NCBI GenBank assembly: GCA_900315255.1
Contig: OMYH01000015.1
Span: forward strand, 1 to 47,731
Source: an uncultured Eubacteriales bacterium
GTDB lineage: Bacteria > Bacillota > Clostridia > Oscillospirales > Acutalibacteraceae
DNA length: 47,731 bases
Reading direction: 5' to 3'
A program made the translations under genes and the position numbers. Positions 1-9,602 of the stretch are shown here, in pieces. Position 1 is the stretch's first letter, and every line of letters begins with the position of its first letter. The notes beneath the pieces were generated by a model. That model worked only from the letters and a program-made list of their open reading frames with translations. It made no database searches and was not told the origin of the DNA.

Positions 1-3
1 TCA

Positions 4-490
4 TCCGACGGCTAAAGCCGCCACCTTCTCCCGAGGGAGAAGGCTATTATGCGGAAAGGTCTATTGTTAACAATAAAGCAGGACGGAATTTGCCCGTCGG
101 CGCTTGCTGACCCCCTAATCCGACGGCTAAAGCCGCCACCTTCTCCCGAGGGAGAAGGCTATTATGCGGAAAGGTCTATTGTTAACAATAAAGCAGTACG
201 GAACTTGCCCGTCGGCGCTTGCCGACCCCCTAATCCGTCGGCTAAAGCCGCCACCTTCGCCCGAGGGAGAAGGCTATTATGCGGAAAGGTTTATTGTTAA
301 CAATAAAGCAGGACGGAACTTGCCCGTCGGCGCTTGCCGACCCCCTCATCCGTCGGCTAAAGCCGCCACCTTCGCCCGAGGGAGAATGCTATAATGCGGG
401 AAGGTCTATCGTTAACAATAAAGTCAGACGGAAAAGTCAGAAGGAACTTGCCTGTCGCCGTGCGGCGACCGAGGGAGAAGGCTATTGTGA
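4..490. repeat. Tandem array of ~115-bp hairpin-rich units
   Basis: Units begin with TCCGACGGCTAAAGCCGCC or TCCGTCGGC near 4, 119, 234 and 349, a strict 115-bp period. The fourth unit is degenerate from about 400, and a partial fifth piece lies at about 465-490. Each unit is a chain of inverted repeats: CGGCTAAAGCCG, CTTCTCCCGAGGGAGAAG, the 14-bp palindrome TATTGTTAACAATA, GACGG...CCGTC, and GTCGGCGCTTGCCGAC. The window begins inside the array, so its full length is unknown. Short reading frames cross it in phase only because the units repeat, and they look non-coding. Function unknown. Confidence 0.9.
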
Positions 491-544
491 GAAATCATTG
501 CACACTGCACATTGAAATCCCCCCTTAAACGAAAGGAAAGAACT

Positions 545-1453
545 ATGATAGATATTTGTCTGTTAGGAACAGGCGGAACAATGCCCCTGCCCGAAAGAGC
601 GCTGACATCTTTATACATAAAATATAACGGCCACGGACTGCTTATCGACTGCGGAGAGGGAACGCAGGTGCAGATAAGAAAGAAAAAGCTTTCTCTGCAT
701 GATATTGACGTAATTCTGTTCACGCATTTCCATGCGGATCATATCTCCGGCTTGCCCGGACTGCTGCTGTCAATGTCAAAAAGCGAGCGTACCGAAAAGG
801 TAACGCTTGTCGGTCCTCCGGGACTGGAAGCGGTGGTTCGATCGCTGTGCATAGTCGCCCGTGAGATGCCGTTTGATATGGAATTTATCGAGATCGAAGG
901 AAATTACAGCCGGATAGAGAGGTTGGGTTTAAAAATCGATGCATTCTCCGTCCGACACAGCGCCCCGTGCTTAGGGTACGCAATAACACTTGAACGTGCA
1001 GGGAAATTTGATCCCGCTAAGGCTCATGAACTCGGAATACCTCAGACCATGTGGAAAACCCTTCAGAACGGTATACCGACCGAATACAACGGAAATGCAT
1101 ATATCCCGGGAGATGTCCTCGGAGAACCGAGGAAAGGCATAAAGGTAACATACTGCACCGACACAAGACCTGTGGATCAGATAATCGCTTATGCGAGGAG
1201 ATCCGACCTGTTCATATGCGAGGGAATGTACGCAGAACCCGAAATGCAGCCGAAAGCGGAGAAAAAGCTCCACTGTATGTTTTCCGAGGCTGCACTTCTC
1301 GCCAAAGCCGCAGAGGTGAATTGTTTGTGGCTCACGCATTTCAGTCCGTCCCTCAGAGAACCAGGGCAGTACCAAAGCGATATAACGGCACTGTTTGAGA
1401 ACACTGTGATCCCTCAGGATCTTCAGTCGGTCACTCTTGCTTTTGAAGATTAA
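545..1453 (+). CDS. rnz: Ribonuclease Z (tRNA 3' endonuclease)
   Basis: A 302-residue metallo-beta-lactamase-fold protein of the RNase Z / ElaC family. This family removes the 3' trailer of tRNA precursors in the cytoplasm. The zinc-binding core THFHADH with the following ISGLPGLL is visible near residues 60-74, and later metal ligands fit HSAPCLGY, CTDTRP and LTHFSPS. The length is normal for the family. I chose the ATG at 545 because GAAAGGAAAG lies just upstream and the protein then starts MIDICLLGTGG as family members do; the in-frame ATG at 512 would add 11 residues and lies next to the repeat array. The gene appears to stand alone, with a terminator immediately after its stop. Confidence 0.92.
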   Translation: MIDICLLGTGGTMPLPERALTSLYIKYNGHGLLIDCGEGTQVQIRKKKLSLHDIDVILFTHFHADHISGLPGLLLSMSKSERTEKVTLVGPPGLEAVVRSLCIVAREMPFDMEFIEIEGNYSRIERLGLKIDAFSVRHSAPCLGYAITLERAGKFDPAKAHELGIPQTMWKTLQNGIPTEYNGNAYIPGDVLGEPRKGIKVTYCTDTRPVDQIIAYARRSDLFICEGMYAEPEMQPKAEKKLHCMFSEAALLAKAAEVNCLWLTHFSPSLREPGQYQSDITALFENTVIPQDLQSVTLAFED

Positions 1454-1456
1454 ACA

Positions 1457-1497
1457 AAACACCGCCTCAGTATTATTAACTGTGACGGTGTTTCTTT
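1457..1497. terminator. Bidirectional terminator between rnz and glnN
   Basis: Inverted repeat AAACACCG (1457-1464) / CGGTGTTT (1486-1493), with T-rich sequence after the stem on both strands. It lies between two convergent genes, so it probably ends both rnz and glnN. Confidence 0.7.
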
Positions 1498-1522
1498 ATA
1501 TATAATTTCTTTATATATTATA

Positions 1523-3613
1523 TTATTTAACGCTGTAAAGCATCTGTCCGTAGGAAGCGTAAGGCCATGCCTTTGCGTCCATCGACATTTCCATCTCGTC
1601 TGCAACAGCTCTTGCCTCCTGCATAGCAGGGAAGATCTCGTCTGCATAGAAGTTCGCAAGCTCCTGCTTGCCCGAGATATCGCCCGCCTTTATAAGCAGC
1701 GAATCAAGCTTATCTATCCTGTGTGAGAAGCAAAGCTGAAGCTTCGAAAGCTTTGAAGCAAGCTCCACCTCAAGCTCGGCGGTAATCTCTGCGGAGAGTG
1801 CCTTCTTTGCGCTTGCGGTTTCAACCAGCTCCTTGACATATCTCGATACGGCAGGAATAATATCCTTCTTAGCCATATCCATCATCGTAAGAGCCTCTAT
1901 GTTGATGACCTTGGAGTAGTTCTCCAGAAGGATCTCATAACGTGCATGAAGCTCGGCTGTGCTGTATATCCTGTGCTTTTTGAAAAGAGTCTCGTTTTTC
2001 TCGTCAATATAGTGAGCGATAGCAGACGGAGCGGTACGCAGATTCATAAGCCCTCTTCTCTCTGCTTCCTCGACCCATTCGGGCGCATAGTTGTTGCCGT
2101 TGAAAACAATCCTCTTATGTTCCCGGTATGTCCTCTTGATAAGCTCGGTCAATGCCTCGTCAAAATTCTCGGCTTTTTCAAGTTCGTCTGCAAACTGTGT
2201 AAGCTCTTCGGCAACCATAGTGTTGAGCATAATGTTCGGGCAGGAAATGTTATCGCTTGAACCTAACATTCTGAACTCAAACTTATTGCCCGTAAAAGCG
2301 AACGGTGATGTACGGTTGCGGTCTGTCGTGTCCTTCTTGAAATCCGCAAGGACCTCAACGCCTGTTTTGAGCTTTTCTTCGTGTGCGTCGTATTCTCTTC
2401 CTTCAACATAAGCCTCGAGAATATCCTCAAGGTCTGTTCCGATAAACATGGATACTATCGCAGGGGGCGCTTCGTTTGCGCCGAGTCTGTGATCATTGCC
2501 TGCCGAAGCTGCAGATATTCTGAGCAGATCCTGATATTCGTCAACCGCTTTGATAACCGCTACCAGGAACAGCAAAAACTGCTTGTTGTTATAAGGGTCT
2601 TTTCCGGGACTGAGAAGGTTCCTTCCGTCGGACGTACTGAGCGACCAGTTGTTGTGCTTGCCGCTGCCGTTTACACCTGCGAACGGCTTTTCGTGCAGAA
2701 GACACTCCATGCCGTGACGGTTGGCGATACGCTTCATCATCTCCATGGTAAGCTGGTTGTGATCCGTTGCCAGGTTAGTCGTTGTAAAGATAGGCGCAAG
2801 CTCGTGCTGTGCGGGAGCTACCTCGTTGTGCTTCGTCTTTGCATATATGCCGAGCTTCCACAATTCTACGTCAAGCTCCTTCATAAATGCCGAAACCTTA
2901 TCCTTTATCTTCCCGAAGTAATGATCTTCAAGTTCCTGACCCTTTGGCGCTCTTGCACCGAAGAGAGTTCTGCCCGTATAGGTGAGATCCTTTCTCGAAT
3001 CGAACAGCTCCTTATCTATAAGGAAATACTCCTGCTCGGGACCTACGGTCGTTATGACTCTTGCGGTATCCTTGTCGCCGAAAAGTCTGAGTATTCTCAC
3101 AGCAGAATTGCTGATAGCCTCCATCGAACGAAGCAGCGGAGTTTTCTTATCGAGAACATCGCCCGTATACGAACAGAAAGCCGTCGGGATACACAGCGAG
3201 CCGTCCTTGATGAACGCATATGAGGTAGGATCCCATGTTGTGTATCCTCTTGCCTCGAAGGTCGCGCGGATACCACCCGACGGGAAGCTCGATGCGTCAG
3301 GCTCGCCCTTGATAAGCTCCTTGCCGCTGAATTCCATGATGACTGTACCGTCATCGTTGGGATTTATAAAGCTGTCGTGCTTCTCTGCCGTTACGCCTGT
3401 CATCGGCTGAAACCAGTGTGTATAGTGAGTGCAGCCGTTTTCTACTGCCCAATCCTTCATGGCATTTGCCACGATATTAGCTACGTTGATATCGAGCGGC
3501 TTGCCTTCTTTTATTGTCTTTTTAAGTGTTTTATAGGTCTGTTTCGGGAGTCTTTCTTTCATGGTTCTTTCGTCAAAAACCAGGCTGCCGAATAACTCGG
3601 GTACGTTTACCAT
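1523..3613 (-). CDS. glnN: Glutamine synthetase type III
   Basis: A 696-residue type III glutamine synthetase, which makes glutamine from glutamate, ammonia and ATP. The length fits GSIII (about 700 residues, against about 450 for GSI). It opens with the GSIII-type N-terminus ([17 protein letters not shown]). It carries catalytic segments such as [10 protein letters not shown], an ammonia-site region around [13 protein letters not shown], and the ATP-site segment [12 protein letters not shown] good Shine-Dalgarno (GAAGGAGA) precedes the ATG. It is monocistronic, with a strong promoter upstream and a shared terminator downstream. GSIII is common in Bacteroidetes and ruminococci and is usually nitrogen-responsive. 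No operator was recognised. Confidence 0.96.
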   Translation of the reverse strand: MVNVPELFGSLVFDERTMKERLPKQTYKTLKKTIKEGKPLDINVANIVANAMKDWAVENGCTHYTHWFQPMTGVTAEKHDSFINPNDDGTVIMEFSGKELIKGEPDASSFPSGGIRATFEARGYTTWDPTSYAFIKDGSLCIPTAFCSYTGDVLDKKTPLLRSMEAISNSAVRILRLFGDKDTARVITTVGPEQEYFLIDKELFDSRKDLTYTGRTLFGARAPKGQELEDHYFGKIKDKVSAFMKELDVELWKLGIYAKTKHNEVAPAQHELAPIFTTTNLATDHNQLTMEMMKRIANRHGMECLLHEKPFAGVNGSGKHNNWSLSTSDGRNLLSPGKDPYNNKQFLLFLVAVIKAVDEYQDLLRISAASAGNDHRLGANEAPPAIVSMFIGTDLEDILEAYVEGREYDAHEEKLKTGVEVLADFKKDTTDRNRTSPFAFTGNKFEFRMLGSSDNISCPNIMLNTMVAEELTQFADELEKAENFDEALTELIKRTYREHKRIVFNGNNYAPEWVEEAERRGLMNLRTAPSAIAHYIDEKNETLFKKHRIYSTAELHARYEILLENYSKVINIEALTMMDMAKKDIIPAVSRYVKELVETASAKKALSAEITAELEVELASKLSKLQLCFSHRIDKLDSLLIKAGDISGKQELANFYADEIFPAMQEARAVADEMEMSMDAKAWPYASYGQMLYSVK

Positions 3614-3701
3614 ATTACGATCTCCTTCGATAGTTAAAATAAAAAAGACACCGAGGGCGTATTAATTGTACGTCCGCAGCGCCTTTGCTGATTACACTGA
3701 T

Positions 3702-3730
3702 ATTATATACCGATTTGCACAATAAGTCAA
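3702..3730 (-). promoter_or_regulatory. Sigma-A-type promoter of glnN
   Basis: On the minus strand, TTGACT (3725-3730) and TATAAT (3702-3707) are separated by 17 bp. The predicted start near 3695 gives an ~80-nt leader before the glnN ATG. Confidence 0.75.
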
Positions 3731-3794
3731 TATGTGATATTTTACAAACAAATATCCACTAAAGCAGGGATTATAGTTCGGATTTTATCGGAAC

Positions 3795-3830
3795 CGCAAA
3801 AATCTCTCCGTATTATTATACGGAGAGATT
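3795..3830 (-). terminator. Terminator of the zinc-ribbon membrane protein gene
   Basis: A perfect 10-bp stem, AATCTCTCCG (3801-3810) / CGGAGAGATT (3821-3830), followed on the minus strand by a T run (complement of 3796-3801). It starts 3 bp after the stop of the 3834-5714 gene. Confidence 0.85.
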
Positions 3831-3833
3831 GAG

Positions 3834-5714
3834 TCAATTGTTACCGGCAGGTTGTCTTTTGCTGCCGTCTTTTTTCTGTGAGTTTGATTTTTTTACGGGC
3901 GGCTTTTTTGTACCGCTTTTATTCTTACCTTTGCTCTTCTTGACGTACTTTCCGACGATTGGAACCGTCTTGTAAATACCGTTGAACGCCGCCTTTGCTC
4001 CGACAAACACGGGTATTATCAGCAGCGCCGCCATACCTGCAAGGATAAGAGCAAACAGGATATTGTATATAAAGAACGGCAATTTAAGTACCCATACAGT
4101 CAGAATACGAAGCAAGAGTACAAGCAGCAGAGTTAAAAGCTCGATAATTATCGAATAGACAAAAACGGCTATCCCCTGCTTTGAATGTGCCCTGCAGAGT
4201 TTTGATTCGTTCCTCTTGAAATAAGGTATAAGGAACAGTATCCCAAAATACGAGAGTGCCGCCCTTGTACTGTTTTCTTTAATATCTGCATCGGAGAAAA
4301 ACTTTCTCGGCTTTGGCTTCTGTTTCGCGCCGGTTTTCGATACCGCAGTCCTCTTCGGTACGGTTGCGGCAGTGGGCTTGTGTGCTTCTTCATTTTTCCG
4401 TAATGGTTTTTCGGCAGGCATCACTGCTGCCTGCGCAGCGGCTTTCTTAACAGTTTTTAACGCTTTAACCTGTTCGGCGTTATCGTCTTTTTTGACCGCC
4501 AAGCCATTTTCGACCGATTGAACCCTTTCAACCGTTACGGACTTTTCGGACGTTTCGGCTGTTTTAACACGGTTCTCTTTCTTTTGCGATACAGCTTTGG
4601 GAACAGTGTTAATGCTGTTATCCCGCTTCGCCTTTTGAACATCACCCTCCGGTTTCGGTACGGCATCGGATGATTTCGGGACTTTCCGCTTTTGTTCCTC
4701 GGTATTATTCTTTTTCTGAGTGACAGGCTTTTTCTTTTCGTTTGTACCGGGGGCGGCTTTTCCGCTCCGGTTCTTTTCTTTTTCGTCAGGCTTCTCCGAC
4801 TTCACTGCTTTTGTCACGCTGTCGGAAACTGCCGCCTTCTGCACCGGACGCTCCGATAAATCAGAATTCGGCTTCTTCTTTGAGCCTGCTTCAGGTTTCA
4901 TATCTGAGCTGACCGACTCCGTTTTCTCCTTAACGGACTCACGCTTATCGGAAACAGGCAGATCGCTGCGAACATCAACGGGAGCAGCCTCTTCCGTCTT
5001 TATTTCGGCAGACGAAACCGAGTCCGTGAGTTTCTTCTCGTGAACCGTGCTTATCCTGCCGGGAGTTCTCGTCAGATTCCTCGACGGCGGAGTCAGAGGA
5101 ACAAGCTCCTCGTCTGCCGGCTTTGGCTTTTTCATCGGATCATCGCCGAACACCGCTTCTTTTTTCACAGGCGGCTTTTGTTTTGTTTTTTGCTTCTGCT
5201 TTGCATTTGTTGGGGCAGTTTTCCGGCTGCTGCCGTTCTTTCCCGACGATGATTTTTTATCTCCGTCTGTCTGCGGTCTTGAAGACTCAATGATCCTTTG
5301 CGGTATCTTATCGTCCCTGCTGCGAGGTCTTTCTTTCCTGCCCGTTTTGTGATTGCCCACTATATCCGATGTTATTTCTCTGTTGATAACAGTAGGCTTG
5401 AACGGTTCCGGCTCAGGATCCTGAACACGTTCGCTCTCGCTCGGTACAGTCGGGACCTCACCAAGGGCAAGCTCCTGCTTATAGATCTTATCAAGCACCT
5501 GATCTTTTTTTGCTTTTTCGAACATTTCTCCGGAAGAGAACACGTCCATATTATCCGAGCTGACTTCGCTGTTTTTGCTCGGATCGGTATTGGAATAAAT
5601 ATCCTTATATACCGTGGGCCTCTTTTTGCTTCTCTTTCTCAGAGAGGCTCCGCATTTTTCACATACGGAGGAATTTGCATCATTAGAAGCACCACACGAC
5701 TTGCAAATTAACAA
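3834..5714 (-). CDS. Zinc-ribbon, long charged linker, C-terminal membrane domain protein
   Basis: A 626-residue protein of unknown role. The N-terminus is a zinc ribbon (Cys4-x2-Cys7-x10-Cys18-x2-Cys21) followed by a basic patch. Residues ~30-480 are low-complexity, rich in Lys, Pro, Ser, Glu and Thr, and look disordered. The last ~140 residues form a membrane domain with about three hydrophobic segments and the pattern FKRNESKLCRAHSKQGIAVF, resembling the Tic20/DUF4870-like family. The tail is again Lys/Ser/Gln-rich. The start codon is TTG at 5714: GGAGGG lies 8 nt upstream and the ribbon begins at once (MLICKSCGAS). It has its own promoter and terminator. By topology the ribbon, linker and tail probably sit on the cytoplasmic face. 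No enzymatic motif is visible. Confidence 0.75.
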   Translation of the reverse strand: MLICKSCGASNDANSSVCEKCGASLRKRSKKRPTVYKDIYSNTDPSKNSEVSSDNMDVFSSGEMFEKAKKDQVLDKIYKQELALGEVPTVPSESERVQDPEPEPFKPTVINREITSDIVGNHKTGRKERPRSRDDKIPQRIIESSRPQTDGDKKSSSGKNGSSRKTAPTNAKQKQKTKQKPPVKKEAVFGDDPMKKPKPADEELVPLTPPSRNLTRTPGRISTVHEKKLTDSVSSAEIKTEEAAPVDVRSDLPVSDKRESVKEKTESVSSDMKPEAGSKKKPNSDLSERPVQKAAVSDSVTKAVKSEKPDEKEKNRSGKAAPGTNEKKKPVTQKKNNTEEQKRKVPKSSDAVPKPEGDVQKAKRDNSINTVPKAVSQKKENRVKTAETSEKSVTVERVQSVENGLAVKKDDNAEQVKALKTVKKAAAQAAVMPAEKPLRKNEEAHKPTAATVPKRTAVSKTGAKQKPKPRKFFSDADIKENSTRAALSYFGILFLIPYFKRNESKLCRAHSKQGIAVFVYSIIIELLTLLLVLLLRILTVWVLKLPFFIYNILFALILAGMAALLIIPVFVGAKAAFNGIYKTVPIVGKYVKKSKGKNKSGTKKPPVKKSNSQKKDGSKRQPAGNN

Positions 5715-5782
5715 AATAATCCCTCCACGTTAATACAGCATCACGCTGTACACGTAATATTAAAATAAATAACCTTATTTCA

Positions 5783-5812
5783 ATTATATGTTATCAGTAT
5801 ACGGTATGTCAA
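5783..5812 (-). promoter_or_regulatory. Promoter of the zinc-ribbon membrane protein gene
   Basis: On the minus strand, TTGACA (5807-5812), an 18-bp spacer and TATAAT (5783-5788), about 60 nt before the TTG start at 5714. Confidence 0.7.
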
Positions 5813-5938
5813 CTTAAAAAATTGTAACAAAGTGTAACAAACAAAAGAAAAATGCAGAAAAGCAACTTATGCTTTTGTATTATGTAGATTTTCGCTGTGA
5901 CAGCGTGGATTTCCCGGGGAAACTAAGGTCATTAATAC

Positions 5939-5967
5939 TTGAAATTGGAAGAGTATTGTGTTATAAT
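5939..5967 (+). promoter_or_regulatory. Promoter of leuS
   Basis: TTGAAA (5939-5944), a 17-bp spacer and TATAAT (5962-5967). The predicted start near 5974 leaves a leader of about 68 nt with no T-box core sequence. Two small hairpins lie upstream of the promoter: AAAAGCA/TGCTTTT at 5858-5876 and CGCTG/CAGCG at 5893-5905. Confidence 0.7.
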
Positions 5968-6041
5968 AAAACAGATATTGATTACGGGTCTTGTTTTATT
6001 TTGTACATTGTCTAACGAGCAATAATTTAGGAGGCATTAAA

Positions 6042-8450
6042 TTGAAGTACGATCATATCAGCATTGAGAAAAAATGGCAGGACAGGTGGGAAGAAAAAGG
6101 TGTTTTCCACGCAGAGGACAATTCAGACAAAGAAAAATTCTTTGCTCTGATCGAGTTTCCGTACCCTTCGGGACAGGGACTTCACGTAGGACACCCCCGT
6201 CCCTATACTGCGCTTGATACGGTAGCAAGAAAGAGAAGGCTGCAGGGCTACAATGTTCTCTACCCTATCGGCTGGGACGCATTCGGGCTGCCGACAGAGA
6301 ATTACGCTATCAAGAACCATATCCACCCTGCCGTTGTTACACAGAACAACATCGCAAGATTCAAAAAGCAGATTCAGTCATTGGGTATCTCCTTTGACTG
6401 GAGCAGAGAAGTGAATACCACAGATCCGTCCTATTTCAAGTGGACTCAGTGGATATTCCTACAGCTGTTCAAGCATGGTCTGGCATACAAAAAGGAGATG
6501 TCCGTAAACTGGTGTACATCATGCAAGTGCGTGCTTGCAAACGAAGAGGTTGTAAACGGCGTCTGCGAGCGCTGCGGAAGCGAGGTCGTTCGTAAAGTTA
6601 AGTCACAGTGGATGTTAAAGATCACAGCGTACGCACAGCGTCTTGTTGACGATCTCGACACCGTGGATTATCCCGAAAGAGTAAAGACCCAGCAGAAAAA
6701 CTGGATCGGAAGAAGTACCGGAGCAGAGGTTGACTTTACAGCAACTACAGGCGATACTCTCACGGTATATACGACTCGTCCCGACACGCTTTTCGGCGCA
6801 ACATATATGGTAGTATCTCCCGAACACCCGTACATAGAGAAGTGGGCGGATATTATCGAAAACATAGACGAGGTACGAGCATATCAGCAGGAAAGCGCAA
6901 AGAAGTCGGATTTCGAGCGTACCGAGATGGCCAAGGATAAGACAGGTGTTCTCATCAAGGGTGTGCGTGCGGTCAATCCCGTAAACAACAAGGAGATACC
7001 GATATTTATTTCGGACTATGTTCTTGTATCCTACGGTACGGGAGCTATCATGGCTGTTCCTGCGCACGATACACGCGACTGGGAGTTCGCAAAGAAATTT
7101 GATCTCCCGATCATTGAGGTAGTCAAGGGCGGCAACGTTCAGAAAGAGGCATTCACAGACTGCGCAACGGGAGTTATGGTAAACAGCGGTATTCTTGACG
7201 GTCTTTCGGTCGAAGACGCTAAAGTTAAAATAAAGCAGTGGCTCACAGAGAACGGCAAGGGCAAGGAAAAGGTCAACTTCAAGCTCCGTGACTGGGTATT
7301 CTCCAGACAGAGATACTGGGGTGAGCCTATCCCGATAATCAACTGTCCGTGCTGCGGATATGTCCCGCTTGACGAAAGCGAGCTTCCGCTTGAATTGCCT
7401 ATGGTAGATTCTTACGAGCCGACAGATACGGGCGAATCTCCGCTTGCAAATATAACAGAATGGGTAAACGTAAAATGCCCCAAGTGCGGTAAAGACGCAA
7501 AGCGTGAAACAGACACTATGCCTCAGTGGGCAGGCTCTTCGTGGTACTTCCTCAGATATATGGATCCCCACAACGAAAAGGCTCTTGCAAGCAAGGAGGC
7601 GCTTGACTACTGGTCACCCGTCGATTGGTACAACGGAGGTATGGAGCACACAACGCTTCACCTTCTCTACAGCCGTTTCTGGCATAAGTTCCTTTATGAT
7701 ATAGGCGTAGTTCCCACAGCCGAGCCGTATGCAAAGCGCACAAGCCACGGCATGATCCTCGGCGAGAACGGTGAGAAAATGAGTAAGTCAAGAGGCAACG
7801 TAGTAAATCCCGACGAGGTCGTTGCGGAGTACGGCGCAGATACGCTCAGACTGTATGAGATGTTCATCGGAGATTTCGAGAAGGCCGCTCCGTGGAGCGC
7901 AGACGGAATCAGGGGCTGCCGCAGGTTCGTCGAGAGATTCTACAATCTCACTTCAAATATTATCGACAGCGATGAGATCCGCCCCGAGCTGGAGAGCGCT
8001 TTCCACAAGACGATCAAGAAAGTCGGCGACGATATCGAAAGCATTAAGTTCAACACAGCGATAGCAAGTCTTATGTCGCTTATCAACGATCTTACGAACA
8101 AGGGCGTTACAAGAGAAGAGTTGAGAATATTTACTATTCTTGTCGATCCTTTTGCTCCTCACGCCGCAGAAGAGGTGTGGGAGATCGCAAAGCTCGGAAA
8201 CGGTATGGTAGCCGAGCAGAAATGGCCCGAATATGACGAGGCTAAGTGCAAGGACGAAACTATCGAGATCGCAGTACAGGTCAACGGCAAGATCAAGACA
8301 AAGCTCAATATCCCTGCAGATGCAGAGAGCAGCGAGGTGATCTCTCTTGCAAAGGAGAATGAAAAGGTCGCTGCAGCTATCGGTTCCATGAAGATAGTTA
8401 AGGAGATATATGTTAAGGGCAAGCTCGTTAATATCGTTGTAAAGCCCTGA
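6042..8450 (+). CDS. leuS: Leucyl-tRNA synthetase
   Basis: An 802-residue class Ia synthetase that charges tRNA-Leu. The HIGH-type signature appears as HVGH (residues 48-51) after PYPSGQGL. The editing domain contains [12 protein letters not shown], and the KMSKS loop is KMSKS at residues 579-583. Two zinc-finger-like CxxC pairs occur, one in the WCTSCKCVL...CERCG insertion. The best start is TTG at 6042, 7 nt after AGGAGG (6029-6034), giving the family N-terminus [12 protein letters not shown]. The ATG-like extension to 5991 has no ribosome site and overlaps the predicted leader. It is transcribed alone from a strong promoter. Confidence 0.97.
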   Translation: MKYDHISIEKKWQDRWEEKGVFHAEDNSDKEKFFALIEFPYPSGQGLHVGHPRPYTALDTVARKRRLQGYNVLYPIGWDAFGLPTENYAIKNHIHPAVVTQNNIARFKKQIQSLGISFDWSREVNTTDPSYFKWTQWIFLQLFKHGLAYKKEMSVNWCTSCKCVLANEEVVNGVCERCGSEVVRKVKSQWMLKITAYAQRLVDDLDTVDYPERVKTQQKNWIGRSTGAEVDFTATTGDTLTVYTTRPDTLFGATYMVVSPEHPYIEKWADIIENIDEVRAYQQESAKKSDFERTEMAKDKTGVLIKGVRAVNPVNNKEIPIFISDYVLVSYGTGAIMAVPAHDTRDWEFAKKFDLPIIEVVKGGNVQKEAFTDCATGVMVNSGILDGLSVEDAKVKIKQWLTENGKGKEKVNFKLRDWVFSRQRYWGEPIPIINCPCCGYVPLDESELPLELPMVDSYEPTDTGESPLANITEWVNVKCPKCGKDAKRETDTMPQWAGSSWYFLRYMDPHNEKALASKEALDYWSPVDWYNGGMEHTTLHLLYSRFWHKFLYDIGVVPTAEPYAKRTSHGMILGENGEKMSKSRGNVVNPDEVVAEYGADTLRLYEMFIGDFEKAAPWSADGIRGCRRFVERFYNLTSNIIDSDEIRPELESAFHKTIKKVGDDIESIKFNTAIASLMSLINDLTNKGVTREELRIFTILVDPFAPHAAEEVWEIAKLGNGMVAEQKWPEYDEAKCKDETIEIAVQVNGKIKTKLNIPADAESSEVISLAKENEKVAAAIGSMKIVKEIYVKGKLVNIVVKP

Positions 8451-8527
8451 TCAAGGTTCGGAATTTGCACTATTTACTGTTTGTCTTGACTTTTGACTCA
8501 GATTTTATGATAAATTTGAAAAAAGCC

Positions 8528-8557
8528 TTGACAACTTTATATAGACTGTTGTATAAT
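8528..8557 (+). promoter_or_regulatory. Promoter of rpsU
   Basis: TTGACA (8528-8533), an 18-bp spacer and TATAAT (8552-8557); both hexamers match consensus. It lies about 58 nt before the rpsU start. Confidence 0.8.
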
Positions 8558-8614
8558 TATACTTGCAAATTATGCGATTAACTCCTGCCTTTTGGCGGAT
8601 GGGAGGGGAAATAA

Positions 8615-8791
8615 ATGGCTGAGATCAGAATTAAGGATAATGAGTCTCTCGAGAGCGCACTCAGAAGATTTAAGAAGCAGTGTGCAAGAGCCGGCGTTAT
8701 TGCTGAGGTTCGCAAGAGAGAAGCATACGAGAAGCCTTCTGTTAGACGTAAAAAGAAGTCCGAGGCTGCACGTAAGCGTAAGTATAAGTAA
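8615..8791 (+). CDS. rpsU: 30S ribosomal protein S21
   Basis: A 58-residue protein starting [19 protein letters not shown] and ending in a strongly basic tail ([15 protein letters not shown]), the classic bS21 pattern. It binds the 30S platform near the anti-Shine-Dalgarno helix. GGGAGGGG at 8600-8607 sets the ATG at 8615. It is monocistronic, with a consensus promoter and a clear terminator. A longer reading frame overlapping it in another phase (8592-8804) is a shadow. Confidence 0.97.
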   Translation: MAEIRIKDNESLESALRRFKKQCARAGVIAEVRKREAYEKPSVRRKKKSEAARKRKYK

Positions 8792-8828
8792 TAGCTCTAA
8801 TTAAACAGTTACTTAAACAAACTTATAA

Positions 8829-8862
8829 AAAGCGGACAGTGTAAAAGCTGTCCGTGTTTTTA
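8829..8862 (+). terminator. Terminator of rpsU
   Basis: Stem CGGACAG (8833-8839) / CTGTCCG (8848-8854), flanked by an A run before and a T run after it. Confidence 0.85.
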
Positions 8863-8898
8863 TATAATTATTACGATTAGAAGCGATGAGGAAAGCAT

Positions 8899-9465
8899 AT
8901 GAAATATTGGGAATTTCTGCGTATTGCAGAACTATTAAGGAGACACTGATTAAATCGAGTGCCGAAGTTGCGCCGTCAGATTTTTAGGCAAATTGTGCGA
9001 AAAATCCGCAGGAATACTGACGTATTTCAAGATTTAATCAGTGGTTCCTTAAATAAAAAATTACATATAACACCTTTACTGTATGGCTCTTTGGGCTTGG
9101 AAAGGCGGTCTTGCTCCGATCTGAATGCAGATGATATTGACATACTTATCCCTGAAAAGCTTTTATCCGATGATTGGAAAATGATTGAAGATTTAATGAA
9201 CTCCGAGCATTATGCTTTGTTTAATGCTGAAGAGCATGAATTTGTAAAATCTAATGTTCATATTGCGTATGCTGCTATTGAAAGTCTTGTTTCGTTTGCA
9301 GGTGTAGATATTTCCGCTATTCCGATCGTAACCGACGTGGGAATTCAGTATTATCTACTCGAATTGTCCGATTATCTGAAGGTTTATCAGGCTTCATCAA
9401 AGGACGGTTATCGGAAGAATGTAAAAAACAAACTCGACAATCACAAAAACGGGACTTCACACTAA
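8899..9465 (+). pseudogene. Nucleotidyltransferase-like hypothetical gene split by an insertion element
   Basis: An ATG at 8899 opens MKYWEFLRIAELL and then runs into a 110-bp element (8939-9048), where TGA at 8947 stops translation. Coding continues after the element, in the same phase, as NKKLHITPLLYGSLGLE. Removing the element and one TTAA (114 bp) joins the two parts as ...AELLNKKLHIT... without a shift. The restored product would be about 150 residues. It resembles small clostridial proteins with a nucleotidyltransferase-like core (LLYGSLGLE...DDIDILIP) and a LKVYQxSSKDGYR tail; family and function are from memory and uncertain. A GTG at 8959 inside the element could in principle start a chimeric 168-residue protein whose first ~31 residues come from the element. 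A terminator overlaps the stop. Confidence 0.85.
8939..9048 (+). mobile_element. Non-autonomous insertion element, copy 1 (110 bp, TTAA duplication)
   Basis: Imperfect terminal inverted repeats GGAGACACTGATTAAATC (8939-8956) and GATTTAATCAGTGGTTCC (9031-9048), 16 of 18 positions matching. TTAA flanks both sides (8935-8938 and 9049-9052). It is too short for a transposase. The first 64 bp and last 18 bp are identical to the ends of the inverted copy at 42852-43008, but the 28-bp core is unrelated to that copy's core. The target duplication fits the YTAR pattern of IS5-type elements, which is only a suggestion about the mobilising enzyme. Confidence 0.88.
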
Positions 9466-9485
9466 GAAGCTCCCGTTTTTTTATT
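9445..9485 (+). terminator. Terminator overlapping the end of the split gene
   Basis: Stem AAAAACGGGA (9445-9454) / TCCCGTTTTT (9471-9480), followed by more T. The stop codon 9463-9465 lies in the loop. Confidence 0.85.
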
Positions 9486-9539
9486 ATTTGAAAGACTCAC
9501 ATATTCTTCCAAAAAGCCGTTAATAATAACGAAAAATGC

Positions 9540-9568
9540 TTGATATAGATCACAAAAACTGTTATAAT
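9540..9568 (+). promoter_or_regulatory. Promoter of the giant LRR-dockerin gene
   Basis: TTGATA (9540-9545), a 17-bp spacer and TATAAT (9563-9568), about 34 nt before the ATG at 9603. GAGGAGG at 9588-9594 is the ribosome site. Confidence 0.7.
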
Positions 9569-9602
9569 GATTATATATTACCTTTTTGAGGAGGACAAAA
9601 AT

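Noticed and set aside
4-490. CRISPR array
   Set aside because: The unit is 115 bp with the whole unit repeated; there are no short repeats with unique spacers and no cas genes.
49-515. Three overlapping short reading frames with near-identical products inside the first 500 bp
   Set aside because: They come from the 115-bp repeat being read in successive units. There is no ribosome site, and the same palindromes explain the sequence.
5968-6041. T-box leader for leuS
   Set aside because: The predicted leader is about 68 nt and lacks the T-box core and terminator/antiterminator pair.
8959-9465. Intact 168-residue gene starting at GTG 8959
   Set aside because: Its first ~31 residues are encoded by the insertion element, and the older start at 8899 is in the same frame; a split gene explains both.
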